Shown here one piece after another: positions 1-6,945 of a DNA stretch of 8,371 bases. The position numbers were made by a program, and so were the translations under genes. The stretch is taken from assembly GCA_021800645.1 (NCBI GenBank), contig JAJYYT010000082.1, forward strand, positions 1-8,371, written 5' to 3'. Origin of the DNA: Actinomycetes bacterium (GTDB lineage Bacteria; Actinomycetota; Acidimicrobiia; Acidimicrobiales; RAAP-2). The notes below the pieces were generated by a model. It searched no databases, was not told the DNA's origin, and was given only the letters and a program-made list of their open reading frames with translations. Position 1 is the first letter of the stretch. Each line of letters starts with the position of its first letter.

Positions 1-179
1 CCCCGCCGAGCAAGGAGGAGATCGACGACCTCCTCGCGATCGCCGGGCTCGCCGCCCACGCCTCCGAGAGGGTCGCGGCGCCGCTCTCCACGTGGCTCGT
101 CGGCCGTGCCGGCGTCGAGCCCGCCGCCGCCAAAGAGGCCGCTGCTCGGCTGGCCGCAATGCTCGACCGCTCGAAGTGA
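1..179 (+). CDS. DUF6457-like small protein, 3' end only
   Basis: This is the C-terminal 58 residues of a protein whose start lies before the window; the reading frame begins at base 3 and ends at a TGA at 177-179. The visible part is helical and alanine-rich, with the segments SKEEIDDLLAIAGLAAHASE and APLSTWLVGRAG. I recognise this pattern as the DUF6457 family, short actinobacterial proteins (roughly 80-100 residues) found beside, or fused to, MobA-type nucleotidyltransferases of molybdenum-cofactor synthesis. The position upstream of fdhD and moaC on the same strand fits that association. Its biochemical role is unknown to me. No catalytic motif is visible in the fragment. It could also be the C-terminal domain of a longer MobA fusion, since the N-terminus is not seen. 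Confidence 0.65.
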   Translation, partial: PPSKEEIDDLLAIAGLAAHASERVAAPLSTWLVGRAGVEPAAAKEAAARLAAMLDRSK

Positions 180-180
180 C

Positions 181-209
181 CGGACCCGGGCCCGGGCCCG
201 GCCCCGGGG
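181..209. repeat. GC-only palindromic run after the DUF6457 stop
   Basis: Two adjacent CCCGGG hexamers (185-190 and 191-196) and a CCCCGGGG octamer (202-209) lie directly after the stop codon at 177-179. The stretch is strongly self-complementary and could fold as a hairpin in the transcript. There is no following T-run, so a classical intrinsic terminator is not supported. It might attenuate transcription between the DUF6457 gene and fdhD, or be compositional noise in high-GC DNA. Confidence 0.4.
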
Positions 210-284
210 ACGTGCGCTCGCGCCCGGTCGACCGCGACGCCGCCGTTGGGCCACGCTGGTACGGTCGCTCTCGTGAGGCTCCGT

Positions 285-314
285 CGTCCATGACGGGCGC
301 GCGTCCATGACGGG
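285..314 (+). repeat. 13-bp direct repeat spanning the fdhD start
   Basis: The sequence CGTCCATGACGGG occurs at 285-297 and again at 302-314, 17 bp apart. Each copy contains an ATG. The second is the fdhD start at 307. The first (290) is out of frame and opens a six-codon ORF (MTGARP) whose TGA at 308-310 overlaps the fdhD ATG. The only purine-rich, Shine-Dalgarno-like bases nearby are GAGG at 275-278, which are closer to the first ATG than to the second. Confidence 0.6.
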
Positions 315-1167
315 GATCTTCGGCACCGCACATCGGGCCGCGCCCGCCGAGCAGGTGATGGTCACGGCGCTCGAATCGAAGAGCCGCGCCGAGCGCCCGG
401 ACGAGGTCGTCGGCGAAGAGCCTCTCGAGGTGCGTCTCTCCGGTCCCGGTGGGCCGGCGGAGCCGGTGGCGGTGACGATGCGCACCCCCGGCCACGACTT
501 CGAGCTCGCCGTCGGCTTCCTGCTCGCGGAGGGGCTGCTCGCCGACCAGTCGGACCTCCGGGGGGTCCGGTACTGCGACCTGCCTCCAGGCGATCCGCAG
601 GCGTTCAACGTCGTCACCGTCACCACCGCGCATCCCGTCGAGATCGGGCCCCGCCGCCGCGAGCTCCGCGTCAGCGCGAGCTGCGGTGTCTGCGGGACCG
701 CCACCCTCGACGCGCTGAAGGACCGCTGCCCGCCCGTGCCGGCGGGCGAGGCGATCGACGCGGACGTCCTCACGTCGCTGCCCGACCGGCTCGGCGACCG
801 CCAGCACGTCTTTGCAAAGACGGGCGGTCTGCACGCGGCCGGCCTCTTCGACGTCGACGGCGCCCTGCTCGCGGTGCGAGAGGACGTGGGGAGGCACAAC
901 GCGGTCGACAAGCTCGTCGGCTGGGCGGCGATGCGGCGGCGCCTCCCGCTCGCCCGCTCGGTGCTCGTGGTCTCGGGACGGGTCAGCTACGAGATCGTGC
1001 AGAAGGCAGCGGTCGCGGGCATCCCCGTGCTCGTCGCGGTCTCCGCCCCCTCGAGCCTCGCGGTCGCGACGGCACAGACTCTGGACATCACGCTCGCAGC
1101 GTTCGTCCGCGAAGGAAGGGCGAACCTCTACGCGGGCGCGTGGCGCGTGAAGGGGACGCCCCGGTGA
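307..1167 (+). CDS. fdhD: Formate dehydrogenase accessory sulfurtransferase FdhD
   Basis: FdhD is a cytoplasmic protein that relays sulfur from a cysteine desulfurase to the molybdenum or tungsten bis-MGD cofactor, making the sulfido ligand needed by formate dehydrogenases. The 286-residue length suits the family. Family signatures are visible: EVVGEEPLEVRL (33-44), TPGHDFELAVGFLLAEG (60-76), the redox pair C126-x-x-C129 in SASCGVCG, KTGGLHAAG (171-179), REDVGRHNAVDKL (191-203) and SGRVSYEIVQKAA (223-235). Both loop cysteines proposed to carry the persulfide are present, so the protein should be functional. The ATG at 307 lacks a good ribosome-binding site. An in-frame ATG at 358 (residue 18) is a plausible alternative, because family similarity begins only around residue 22. 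It overlaps the moaC-like gene downstream by 4 bp. No formate dehydrogenase is in the window. Confidence 0.95.
   Translation: MTGIFGTAHRAAPAEQVMVTALESKSRAERPDEVVGEEPLEVRLSGPGGPAEPVAVTMRTPGHDFELAVGFLLAEGLLADQSDLRGVRYCDLPPGDPQAFNVVTVTTAHPVEIGPRRRELRVSASCGVCGTATLDALKDRCPPVPAGEAIDADVLTSLPDRLGDRQHVFAKTGGLHAAGLFDVDGALLAVREDVGRHNAVDKLVGWAAMRRRLPLARSVLVVSGRVSYEIVQKAAVAGIPVLVAVSAPSSLAVATAQTLDITLAAFVREGRANLYAGAWRVKGTPR
1149..1156 (+). promoter_or_regulatory. Ribosome-binding site deciding the moaC-like start
   Basis: The purine run GAAGGGGA lies 7 bases before a GTG at 1164, which overlaps the fdhD TGA as GTGA. This favours 1164 over the in-frame GTG at 1140, which lies deeper in fdhD and has no comparable upstream purine run. 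Confidence 0.55.
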
Positions 1168-1703
1168 CGGCCGGCGAGCCCACGGCCGGCGAGCCCACGG
1201 CCGGCGAGCCCGTCCTCACCCACGTAGACGGGGCCGGACGGGCCCGGATGGTCGACGTCACCGGCAAGGCAGTCACCGAGCGCCGCGCGACGGCGCGCTG
1301 CATCGTCCGATCGACCGCGGGCGCGCTCGAGTCCGCGGTGAAGGACGAGGACTTCTCGCCCTTCGCTCGAGCGGCCGGGATCCTGGCCGCGAAGCAGGCG
1401 CCCTCCTTCATCCCGCTGTGCCACCCGCTCCCGCTGGACGACGTCGACGTCGAGATCGAAGTGGACGTGACGGCCGGCAAGGTCGCGGTGCGTGCGACCA
1501 CCGCGGTCGTGGCGAGGACCGGCGTCGAGATCGAGGCATTGACTGCGTGCGCGTTCACCGGACTGACGCTGCTCATGGCGCTGCGCAACTACGACCAGGA
1601 AGCGGTGCTCACCACACTTGCGCTCTGGCACAAGTCGGGTGGCCGCTCGGGCACCTGGGAGCGGAGGGCCGGGAGCGGTTCGGAGGCCAGGCCCGGGTCT
1701 TGA
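1164..1703 (+). CDS. moaC: MoaC-family protein (cyclic pyranopterin monophosphate synthase-like) with altered active site
   Basis: MoaC converts 3',8-cyclo-dihydro-GTP into cyclic pyranopterin monophosphate in molybdenum-cofactor synthesis, as a hexamer in the cytoplasm. From GTG 1164 the product has 179 residues, against about 160 for E. coli MoaC. Conserved blocks are THVDGAGRARMVDVTGKAV (19-37), AGILAAKQ (71-78), IPLCHPL (83-89, H87 matching catalytic His77), RTGVEIEALTA (118-128, E122/E124 matching Glu112/Glu114) and KSGGRSG (157-163). In an ungapped alignment to E. coli MoaC from TGVE to KSGG, Asp128 becomes M138 and Lys131 becomes R141. The HHKGD loop holding Lys51 is replaced by VKDED (59-63) and is about two residues shorter. 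The TAGEP repeats (residues 2-16) and the Arg/Ser-rich tail are extra. Translation is probably coupled to fdhD. The family is clear; synthase activity is uncertain. Confidence 0.88.
   Translation: MTAGEPTAGEPTAGEPVLTHVDGAGRARMVDVTGKAVTERRATARCIVRSTAGALESAVKDEDFSPFARAAGILAAKQAPSFIPLCHPLPLDDVDVEIEVDVTAGKVAVRATTAVVARTGVEIEALTACAFTGLTLLMALRNYDQEAVLTTLALWHKSGGRSGTWERRAGSGSEARPGS
1167..1211 (+). repeat. Perfect 15-bp tandem repeat, three copies, in moaC-like N-terminus
   Basis: The unit ACGGCCGGCGAGCCC occurs three times without mismatch (1167-1181, 1182-1196, 1197-1211) and encodes TAGEP three times just after the chosen start codon. The unit is a multiple of three, so copy-number change would keep the reading frame. 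The perfect copies suggest a recent slippage expansion. The encoded segment lies before the first conserved MoaC residues and is probably a disordered extension. Confidence 0.9.
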
Positions 1704-1751
1704 GCTCGGACGCTCGTCGCAGACCGCAGCGGCCCTGTGCGCACCGATCCG

Positions 1752-2714
1752 TCAGTCCGTCCGTGCGAACTCGTAGATCGCGACGGCGAGGAGCACCACG
1801 GCGAGCACCGCAGCGAGGCCCAGCTCCACGCCGACCGGGACCGTCCAGCCGTTCCAGGTGACGCCGCCGGCAAACAGCGTGCGCACCTCGGCAGTGGTGC
1901 GGACGTGCGCGAAGACCGCCCTGCGCATCGGGTCGACGAGGTACGCAAGAGGGTCGAACTTCGTGAGGACGGCGAGCCAGGTCGGCAGGGAGTGGAGTGG
2001 GAACAGCGCGCCCGAGAGGAAGAACAGCGGCAGCACGACGAACTGCATGACCACCTGGAACGACTCCACCTGCGCCATGCGCGATGCCAGCGCCGTGCCG
2101 AGCGCGGTGATCATGACGGCAGCGAGCACCATCTCGCCGACGAGCGTGAAGATGAGCGCGGGAGAGTAGGGCACGTGAACAAGCCCCGCGAGCGCGAGCA
2201 TGATCAGCGCCTGGATCGTCGCAACGGTGGCACCGCCCGCGCACTTGCCGACGACGAGCGCGCCTCGCCGGACGGGCGCCACCAGCATCTCCCGGAGGAA
2301 GCCGAACTCGCGGTCCCAGACGATGGAGACCGACGAGAAGATGGCCGTGAACAGGACGGTCATCGCCACCACGCCCGGGAACATGAAGGTCCGGAAGTCG
2401 GTTGCGCCCGACCCGAGGCCCCTCCCCATGAGCGAGGACAAACCAGTCCCCAGCACGAACAGGAAGAGCACCGGCTGGACGAGCGAGGTGATGATGCGAA
2501 GGCGGTTCCGGCTGAAACGGATGAGCTCGCGCTTCCAGACCATCGTCACGGCCCGGAGGTCGTCCTGCCAGCGGCCGCCTGCGACCCGGACGGCCGCGGG
2601 CGCAGCCCGGTGGCGCGCCGGGTGTGCGGCCGCGCGGAGTGTCGCGTTGGACGGGTCTCCTCGTGTCACGTCCTCGCGGACCGCCTCGCTCAACGTCGCC
2701 TCGCCCGCATCCAC
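1752..2714 (-). CDS. ABC-2 type transporter permease (DrrB-like)
   Basis: This is the integral-membrane half of an ABC-2 exporter, about 320 residues from a GTG at 2714. Roughly six membrane segments are visible (near residues 74-94, 112-132, 160-180, 186-208, 222-240 and 296-314). The segment FGFLREMLVAPVRRGALVVGK near 137-157 is the characteristic coupling region of DrrB/ABC-2 permeases. The pattern FFLSGALFPL followed by P-x-x-Y-x-V-D (231-261) is also typical. The first 55 residues are hydrophilic and unusually long for this family, so ATG 2543 (residue 58) is an alternative start. The GTG start overlaps the ATPase gene by 25 bp, implying co-transcription and coupled translation. Relatives export drugs, lipids or polysaccharide; the substrate here cannot be told. 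The gene converges on the moaC-like gene across 48 bp with no clear terminator. Confidence 0.9.
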   Translation of the reverse strand: MDAGEATLSEAVREDVTRGDPSNATLRAAAHPARHRAAPAAVRVAGGRWQDDLRAVTMVWKRELIRFSRNRLRIITSLVQPVLFLFVLGTGLSSLMGRGLGSGATDFRTFMFPGVVAMTVLFTAIFSSVSIVWDREFGFLREMLVAPVRRGALVVGKCAGGATVATIQALIMLALAGLVHVPYSPALIFTLVGEMVLAAVMITALGTALASRMAQVESFQVVMQFVVLPLFFLSGALFPLHSLPTWLAVLTKFDPLAYLVDPMRRAVFAHVRTTAEVRTLFAGGVTWNGWTVPVGVELGLAAVLAVVLLAVAIYEFARTD

Positions 2715-3751
2715 GGAGCGGCCGCCATCCGCTCGCTGCTCGACGCCTCCGCGTCGCGGATCGTCCGCCCCGTATAGGTCATGAAGACGTCGTCGAGCGT
2801 AGGCCGCGCGACGCTCACGGACTTGATCGGCACGCCGAGCTCGGCGAAGAGTCTCGGGACGAAGGCCTCTCCTCGTGCGACGTAGAACGCCACCGTGCCT
2901 TCGCTGATCGTGGCATCGATCGAGAAGCGGTCGTGCAGCACGGCGATGGCCGCGCGGTCGTCGTCGGTCGAGATCTGCACACGGTCCTGGCCGACTCCCG
3001 CCTTGAGCTGCTCGGGCGTGTCTTCGGCCACGATCCTCCCCTCGTCGATGATCGCGATCCGGTCGCAGTGCTCTGCTTCGTCCATGTAGTGGGTGGTGAG
3101 GAAGATGGTGATCGCCTCACGCTGTCGGAGCTCGTTGATGTACCCCCAGATGTGCGACCTCGTCTGAGGGTCCAGTCCGACAGTCGGCTCGTCGAGGAAC
3201 AGGACGCGCGGCGAGTGCAGCAGGCCGCGCGCGATCTCGAGGCGTCGCTTCATGCCGCCCGAGAAGGTGCGCACCAAGCTGTCGCGCCGCTCGACCAGCC
3301 CGACCATCCTGAGCACGTCGTCGATGCGCGGACCCGTCTGGCTGCGCGGCACGCCGTAGAGCTCCGCGTGGAAGCGCAGGTTCTCCTGGGCCGTGAGGTA
3401 GTCGTCGAGCGTCGTGTCCTGGAACACGAGACCGATCCGCTTGCGCACCTCGGCGCGTTCGGCGACCACGTCGTGCCCGGCCACCCGGGCGGTTCCCGAC
3501 GTCGGGTTGAGCAGGGTGCACAGCATGGAGATCGTCGTGGACTTGCCCGCGCCGTTGGGCCCCAGGAAGCCGAAGGTCTCGCCCTGGGCGACGCGGAAGC
3601 TCACTCCCCTCACCGCCTCGAGGCCGCCGAAACGCCGCACCAGGTCACGAACCTCGATCGCCGGCGCGCCCGGCTCAGCGCCCTTTGGGTCGGGGCCGCC
3701 GGCGGGCACAAGGTCGGCGTCGTGCCTCGCATCGCTCGAGAGGAGGCCCAT
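2690..3751 (-). CDS. ABC transporter ATP-binding protein (DrrA-like, with C-terminal DUF4162-type domain)
   Basis: This is the ATPase that powers the exporter with the overlapping permease, acting at the inner face of the membrane. From ATG 3751 it has 353 residues. Visible motifs are Walker A GPNGAGKST (64-72), Q-loop Q111, signature FSGGMKRR (163-170), Walker B VLFLDEP (183-189), D-loop GLD (192-194) and switch His221, so all catalytic elements are intact. The C-terminal ~90 residues end in the RPTLDDVFMTYTG block (316-328) typical of DrrA/DUF4162-type ATPases. A longer reading frame extends upstream to 3976, but those 75 residues are Arg/Ser/Ala-rich and unlike the family, so I chose ATG 3751. 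No strong ribosome-binding site precedes it. Upstream is the divergent intergenic region with an inverted repeat 37 bases from the start codon. Confidence 0.93.
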   Translation of the reverse strand: MGLLSSDARHDADLVPAGGPDPKGAEPGAPAIEVRDLVRRFGGLEAVRGVSFRVAQGETFGFLGPNGAGKSTTISMLCTLLNPTSGTARVAGHDVVAERAEVRKRIGLVFQDTTLDDYLTAQENLRFHAELYGVPRSQTGPRIDDVLRMVGLVERRDSLVRTFSGGMKRRLEIARGLLHSPRVLFLDEPTVGLDPQTRSHIWGYINELRQREAITIFLTTHYMDEAEHCDRIAIIDEGRIVAEDTPEQLKAGVGQDRVQISTDDDRAAIAVLHDRFSIDATISEGTVAFYVARGEAFVPRLFAELGVPIKSVSVARPTLDDVFMTYTGRTIRDAEASSSERMAAAPWMRARRR

Positions 3752-3787
3752 CCGGGCAGCGTAGCGAAGGTGCGTCCGCGGGGGGCC

Positions 3788-3814
3788 ACGGGTTAGGTTC
3801 CTGAGAAGTAACCC
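3788..3814. promoter_or_regulatory. Perfect 7-bp inverted repeat, candidate operator
   Basis: CGGGTTA (3788-3794) and its exact complement TAACCCG (3808-3814) flank a 13-base spacer. The dyad sits between the divergent ABC exporter and thiolase genes, 37 bases upstream of the ATPase start, in the least GC-rich patch on that side of the spacer. The arrangement suits a dimeric repressor site, but a transcript hairpin is also possible. No regulator gene is adjacent, and no clear -10/-35 pair can be read. Confidence 0.4.
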
Positions 3815-3877
3815 GACCGCCCGCCCCCTCGCCCGGGCGACCTCGGACCGGTGCCAGGAAGCAGCGAGGAGGACGGC

Positions 3878-3931
3878 GCGGCTGGGAGCGCAATCGCGGC
3901 TGCGAGCGCGGCTGCGAGCGCGGCTGCAAGC
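3878..3931. repeat. 12-bp GC-rich tandem repeat
   Basis: The unit GCGGCTGCGAGC occurs at 3896-3907 and 3908-3919, with a one-mismatch copy at 3920-3931. Another one-mismatch copy lies at 3878-3889, separated by six bases. The array lies in the divergent spacer upstream of the thiolase and probably arose by slippage. No protein-binding role can be shown from sequence alone. Confidence 0.8.
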
Positions 3932-3938
3932 GCAGCCG
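3921..3938 (+). other. Short hairpin at the end of the 12-bp array
   Basis: CGGCTGC (3921-3927) pairs perfectly with GCAGCCG (3932-3938) around a four-base AAGC loop. No T-run follows, so a terminator is not supported. It may form in the thiolase 5' leader if transcription starts upstream of it. Confidence 0.35.
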
Positions 3939-3949
3939 GGGACGCGGCA

Positions 3950-4005
3950 GGGAACAATTAGGAGCAATAGGAACAAGACGAGATGAGACGAGAAGAGACG
4001 AGGAG
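3950..4005 (+). repeat. Purine-rich ~10-bp repeats in the thiolase leader
   Basis: Two related arrays run together. First come GGGAACAATT (3950-3959), AGGAGCAAT (3960-3968) and AGGAACAAG (3969-3977). These are followed by three 10-base units of the form AGACGAGNNG (3976-3985, 3986-3995, 3996-4005). The coding strand is almost pyrimidine-poor from about 3960 to 4008, in sharp contrast to the surrounding DNA. The last unit merges into the thiolase ribosome-binding site. CAATTA (3955-3960) is the most -10-like hexamer in the spacer, but no matching -35 is visible. Confidence 0.7.
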
Positions 4006-4008
4006 AGG
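4001..4008 (+). promoter_or_regulatory. Strong ribosome-binding site for the thiolase
   Basis: AGGAGAGG lies six bases before the ATG at 4015 and fixes the start codon. It is formed within the purine repeat array of the leader. Confidence 0.8.
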
Positions 4009-4014
4009 TGCCGA

Positions 4015-5220
<1,206 letters not shown>

Positions 5221-5227
5221 GGGCGGG

Positions 5228-5893
5228 TCACCCGCCGAGGGCGGTGCGCAGGTCGTCCAGTTCGCTGCGCAGCGCGCAGAGCTCCGCTCGGAGCGACGTG
5301 AGCTCCGCTCTGACCGCGTCGAGGTCGCGTCGCACCTCGTCGACCTCCCCGAGCGCCTCCCCGGCGCCGCCGCCTGGCCCGTCGAAACCGGCCTCGGCGC
5401 CCGGGAACGGCTCGGCGAGGAGGGACGTCCAACGGTCCTCCTTCTGCCCGTGGCGCCTGGGGAAGCGCCCGCAAAGGGGCTCTGCACGCGACGCCAGCAG
5501 GTCGAGCTCATGGTCGACCGATTCGATCTCGGCCATCCGCCCGGTGCGCGCACGCAGCTCGGCTAGCGTCTGGGGACCGCGCAGCACGAGGACCGCGAGC
5601 ACGGCGAGCTGCGGCGCGTCGAGGCCGAGGGTCTCGTCGAGCACGTGCCGATAGCGCACGACCGAGCGCCCGTGGGACGGGAGCACCGCACGGACCATCC
5701 TCTTCGACTTGAGGGACTCGACCGCCCCGAGCACCTGCGCGTGGTCGTACGAGGTGACCGGGTCACGGCTCGACGACTGGTTGCAGGCAGCGACGAGCGC
5801 GTTGAGCGTCAGCGGGTAGTACTGCGGGACGGTGAGCGCCTTCTCCACGAGCGACCCGAGGACTCGCCCCTCGAGCGCCGTCAGCCTGTCCAC
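5228..5893 (-). CDS. DUF480 (YceH-like) winged-helix protein with C-terminal coiled coil
   Basis: The first ~160 residues match the DUF480/YceH family. LTALEGRVLGSLVEKALTVP (4-23), YYPLTLNALVAACNQ (25-39) and RDPVTSYD (43-50) parallel E. coli YceH, and LRGPQTLAELRARTGRM (104-120) marks the second winged-helix domain. Residues 181-218 form a leucine-spaced, charged segment (AVRAELTSLRAELCALRSEL) that should be a coiled coil, joined by a Gly/Ala/Pro linker (165-180). The family's molecular role is not established; the fold suggests DNA binding or dimeric protein contacts. I chose GTG 5893 because it places the start just before the conserved LTALE motif; the frame stays open much further upstream but is the shadow of the SIS gene there. 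It overlaps that gene by 13 bp and has no good ribosome-binding site, so translation is probably coupled. Confidence 0.88.
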   Translation of the reverse strand: MDRLTALEGRVLGSLVEKALTVPQYYPLTLNALVAACNQSSSRDPVTSYDHAQVLGAVESLKSKRMVRAVLPSHGRSVVRYRHVLDETLGLDAPQLAVLAVLVLRGPQTLAELRARTGRMAEIESVDHELDLLASRAEPLCGRFPRRHGQKEDRWTSLLAEPFPGAEAGFDGPGGGAGEALGEVDEVRRDLDAVRAELTSLRAELCALRSELDDLRTALGG

Positions 5894-6945
5894 GCCGCCA
5901 GACGCTGCTTGAGCTCGGCGAGCGCCGGGACCGGGCCCGGATCGACGCCTTCGGCGGCTGCGAGATGGAGCGAGACGAAGTCTCCGAGCAGCACGAGGTC
6001 GAACAGGGCCGCGACGTCGTTCGCCGCGTCGGTCCTCACGTCGAGCACGTTGGCCACGGCTTCTGTCGTGAGCTGTTCGACGAGCTCGAACCGGCGAGCC
6101 ACCCTCGGGTGCTCTCCGGGGTAGCGCAGTGCCACCACGGTGAGCGCCTGGCGCGTGACGTCGCCGTGCTGTCCCCACCCGGCCACCTCGTTGTGGGAGA
6201 GCTCGGGCTGGAGGGAGAAGAACGCGGGCGACTTGGCGTTCTCGTTCACCTGGGTCTTCCATCGCTGCGCGGCCACGCCGGTCGGGCCGGGAGCCCCGTG
6301 GACGAGGAGCATGGTCCTGCCGATGCGCCTCGCGAGCTCCTCTGCGGTGCTCGCCCTGCCGACCAGGGCATCGCGGCTTTGGGCGACGACCTCCACCGCC
6401 TCGCGGAGCGCGACCTCCATCCCCTGGAGCACGCCCAGCCGCTCGAGGACGACGAGCGGGGGGACGGCCAGGGCACCGAAGGCGGCCCGCGGCTGCGGGA
6501 TGCCGGCCGGCACCAAGACGAGCGGCCACCCCGCCTCGAGGGCGGCGCCAGAGAGCGTGCCCGGTCCGCTGACCGCGACCACGGGAGCCTTCCGCCTGCG
6601 CGCGTCGTCGGCGGCCGAGAGCGTCTCCTCGGTGTCGCCCGAGCACGAGACCGCGACGACCAGCGTCGACTCGTCGACGTAGGCGGGGAGCCGATACCCC
6701 TTCACCACGCCGACCGGGACTCTGGCGCGGGTGAACGCCAGGGCCGAGAGCACGTCGCCCGCGATCCCGCTTCCCCCCATCCCGGCCACGACGACGGAGG
6801 AGAACGGGCCTCGCCGTTCCAGACCGCGAAGATCGACGTCGACCCCGCGGTCGATCGCCTCCGCCATCTGTGTGGGGAGCGCCGCGGTGGCCCCCCACAT
6901 GTCGAGCGAGTCCACACGGAGCGGGGACCCTGCCGCCGTGCTCAC
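5881..6945 (-). CDS. Bifunctional phosphoglucose/phosphomannose isomerase (SIS family)
   Basis: The enzyme interconverts glucose-6-P or mannose-6-P with fructose-6-P in the cytoplasm. The 354-residue length fits the PGI/PMI family. SIS-domain motifs are VVAGMGGSGIAGD (52-64) and the phosphate-binding serine loop SCSGDTEETLS (100-110). The family's C-terminal domain shows RWKTQVNENAKSP (228-240) and PELSHNEVAGW (247-257). E235 and H251 are 16 residues apart, the same spacing as Glu203 and His219 in the Pyrobaculum enzyme, so the active site looks intact. The GTG start at 6945 overlaps the upstream stop (GTGA). It lies two genes after the phosphomannomutase, so it probably supplies mannose-6-P for that enzyme, standing in for a type I mannose-6-phosphate isomerase (manA), which is not in the window. 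Confidence 0.92.
   Translation of the reverse strand: MSTAAGSPLRVDSLDMWGATAALPTQMAEAIDRGVDVDLRGLERRGPFSSVVVAGMGGSGIAGDVLSALAFTRARVPVGVVKGYRLPAYVDESTLVVAVSCSGDTEETLSAADDARRRKAPVVAVSGPGTLSGAALEAGWPLVLVPAGIPQPRAAFGALAVPPLVVLERLGVLQGMEVALREAVEVVAQSRDALVGRASTAEELARRIGRTMLLVHGAPGPTGVAAQRWKTQVNENAKSPAFFSLQPELSHNEVAGWGQHGDVTRQALTVVALRYPGEHPRVARRFELVEQLTTEAVANVLDVRTDAANDVAALFDLVLLGDFVSLHLAAAEGVDPGPVPALAELKQRLAAWTG

Noticed and set aside
181..209. Intrinsic terminator after the DUF6457 gene
   Set aside because: The GC palindrome is not followed by a T-run; it is kept only as a repeat.
245..266. Possible promoter (TTGGGC and TACGGT) before fdhD
   Set aside because: The two hexamers are only about 8 bp apart, far too close for a sigma-70 type promoter, and no other match is convincing.
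1140..1163. Earlier GTG start for the MoaC-like protein
   Set aside because: It overlaps fdhD by 28 bp without a ribosome-binding site, while GTG 1164 has a well-spaced purine run and the typical GTGA stop-start overlap.
1737..2777. 346-codon plus-strand frame opposite the ABC permease
   Set aside because: The product is charged and repetitive (Arg/Glu/His/Asp), and the opposite strand encodes a clear six-segment permease.
3752..3976. 75-residue N-terminal extension of the ABC ATPase, resembling a signal peptide (MFLLLLIVPC...)
   Set aside because: The extension becomes Arg/Ser-rich sequence derived from the repeat array, cytoplasmic ATPases of this family do not carry signal peptides, and ATG 3751 gives the normal length.
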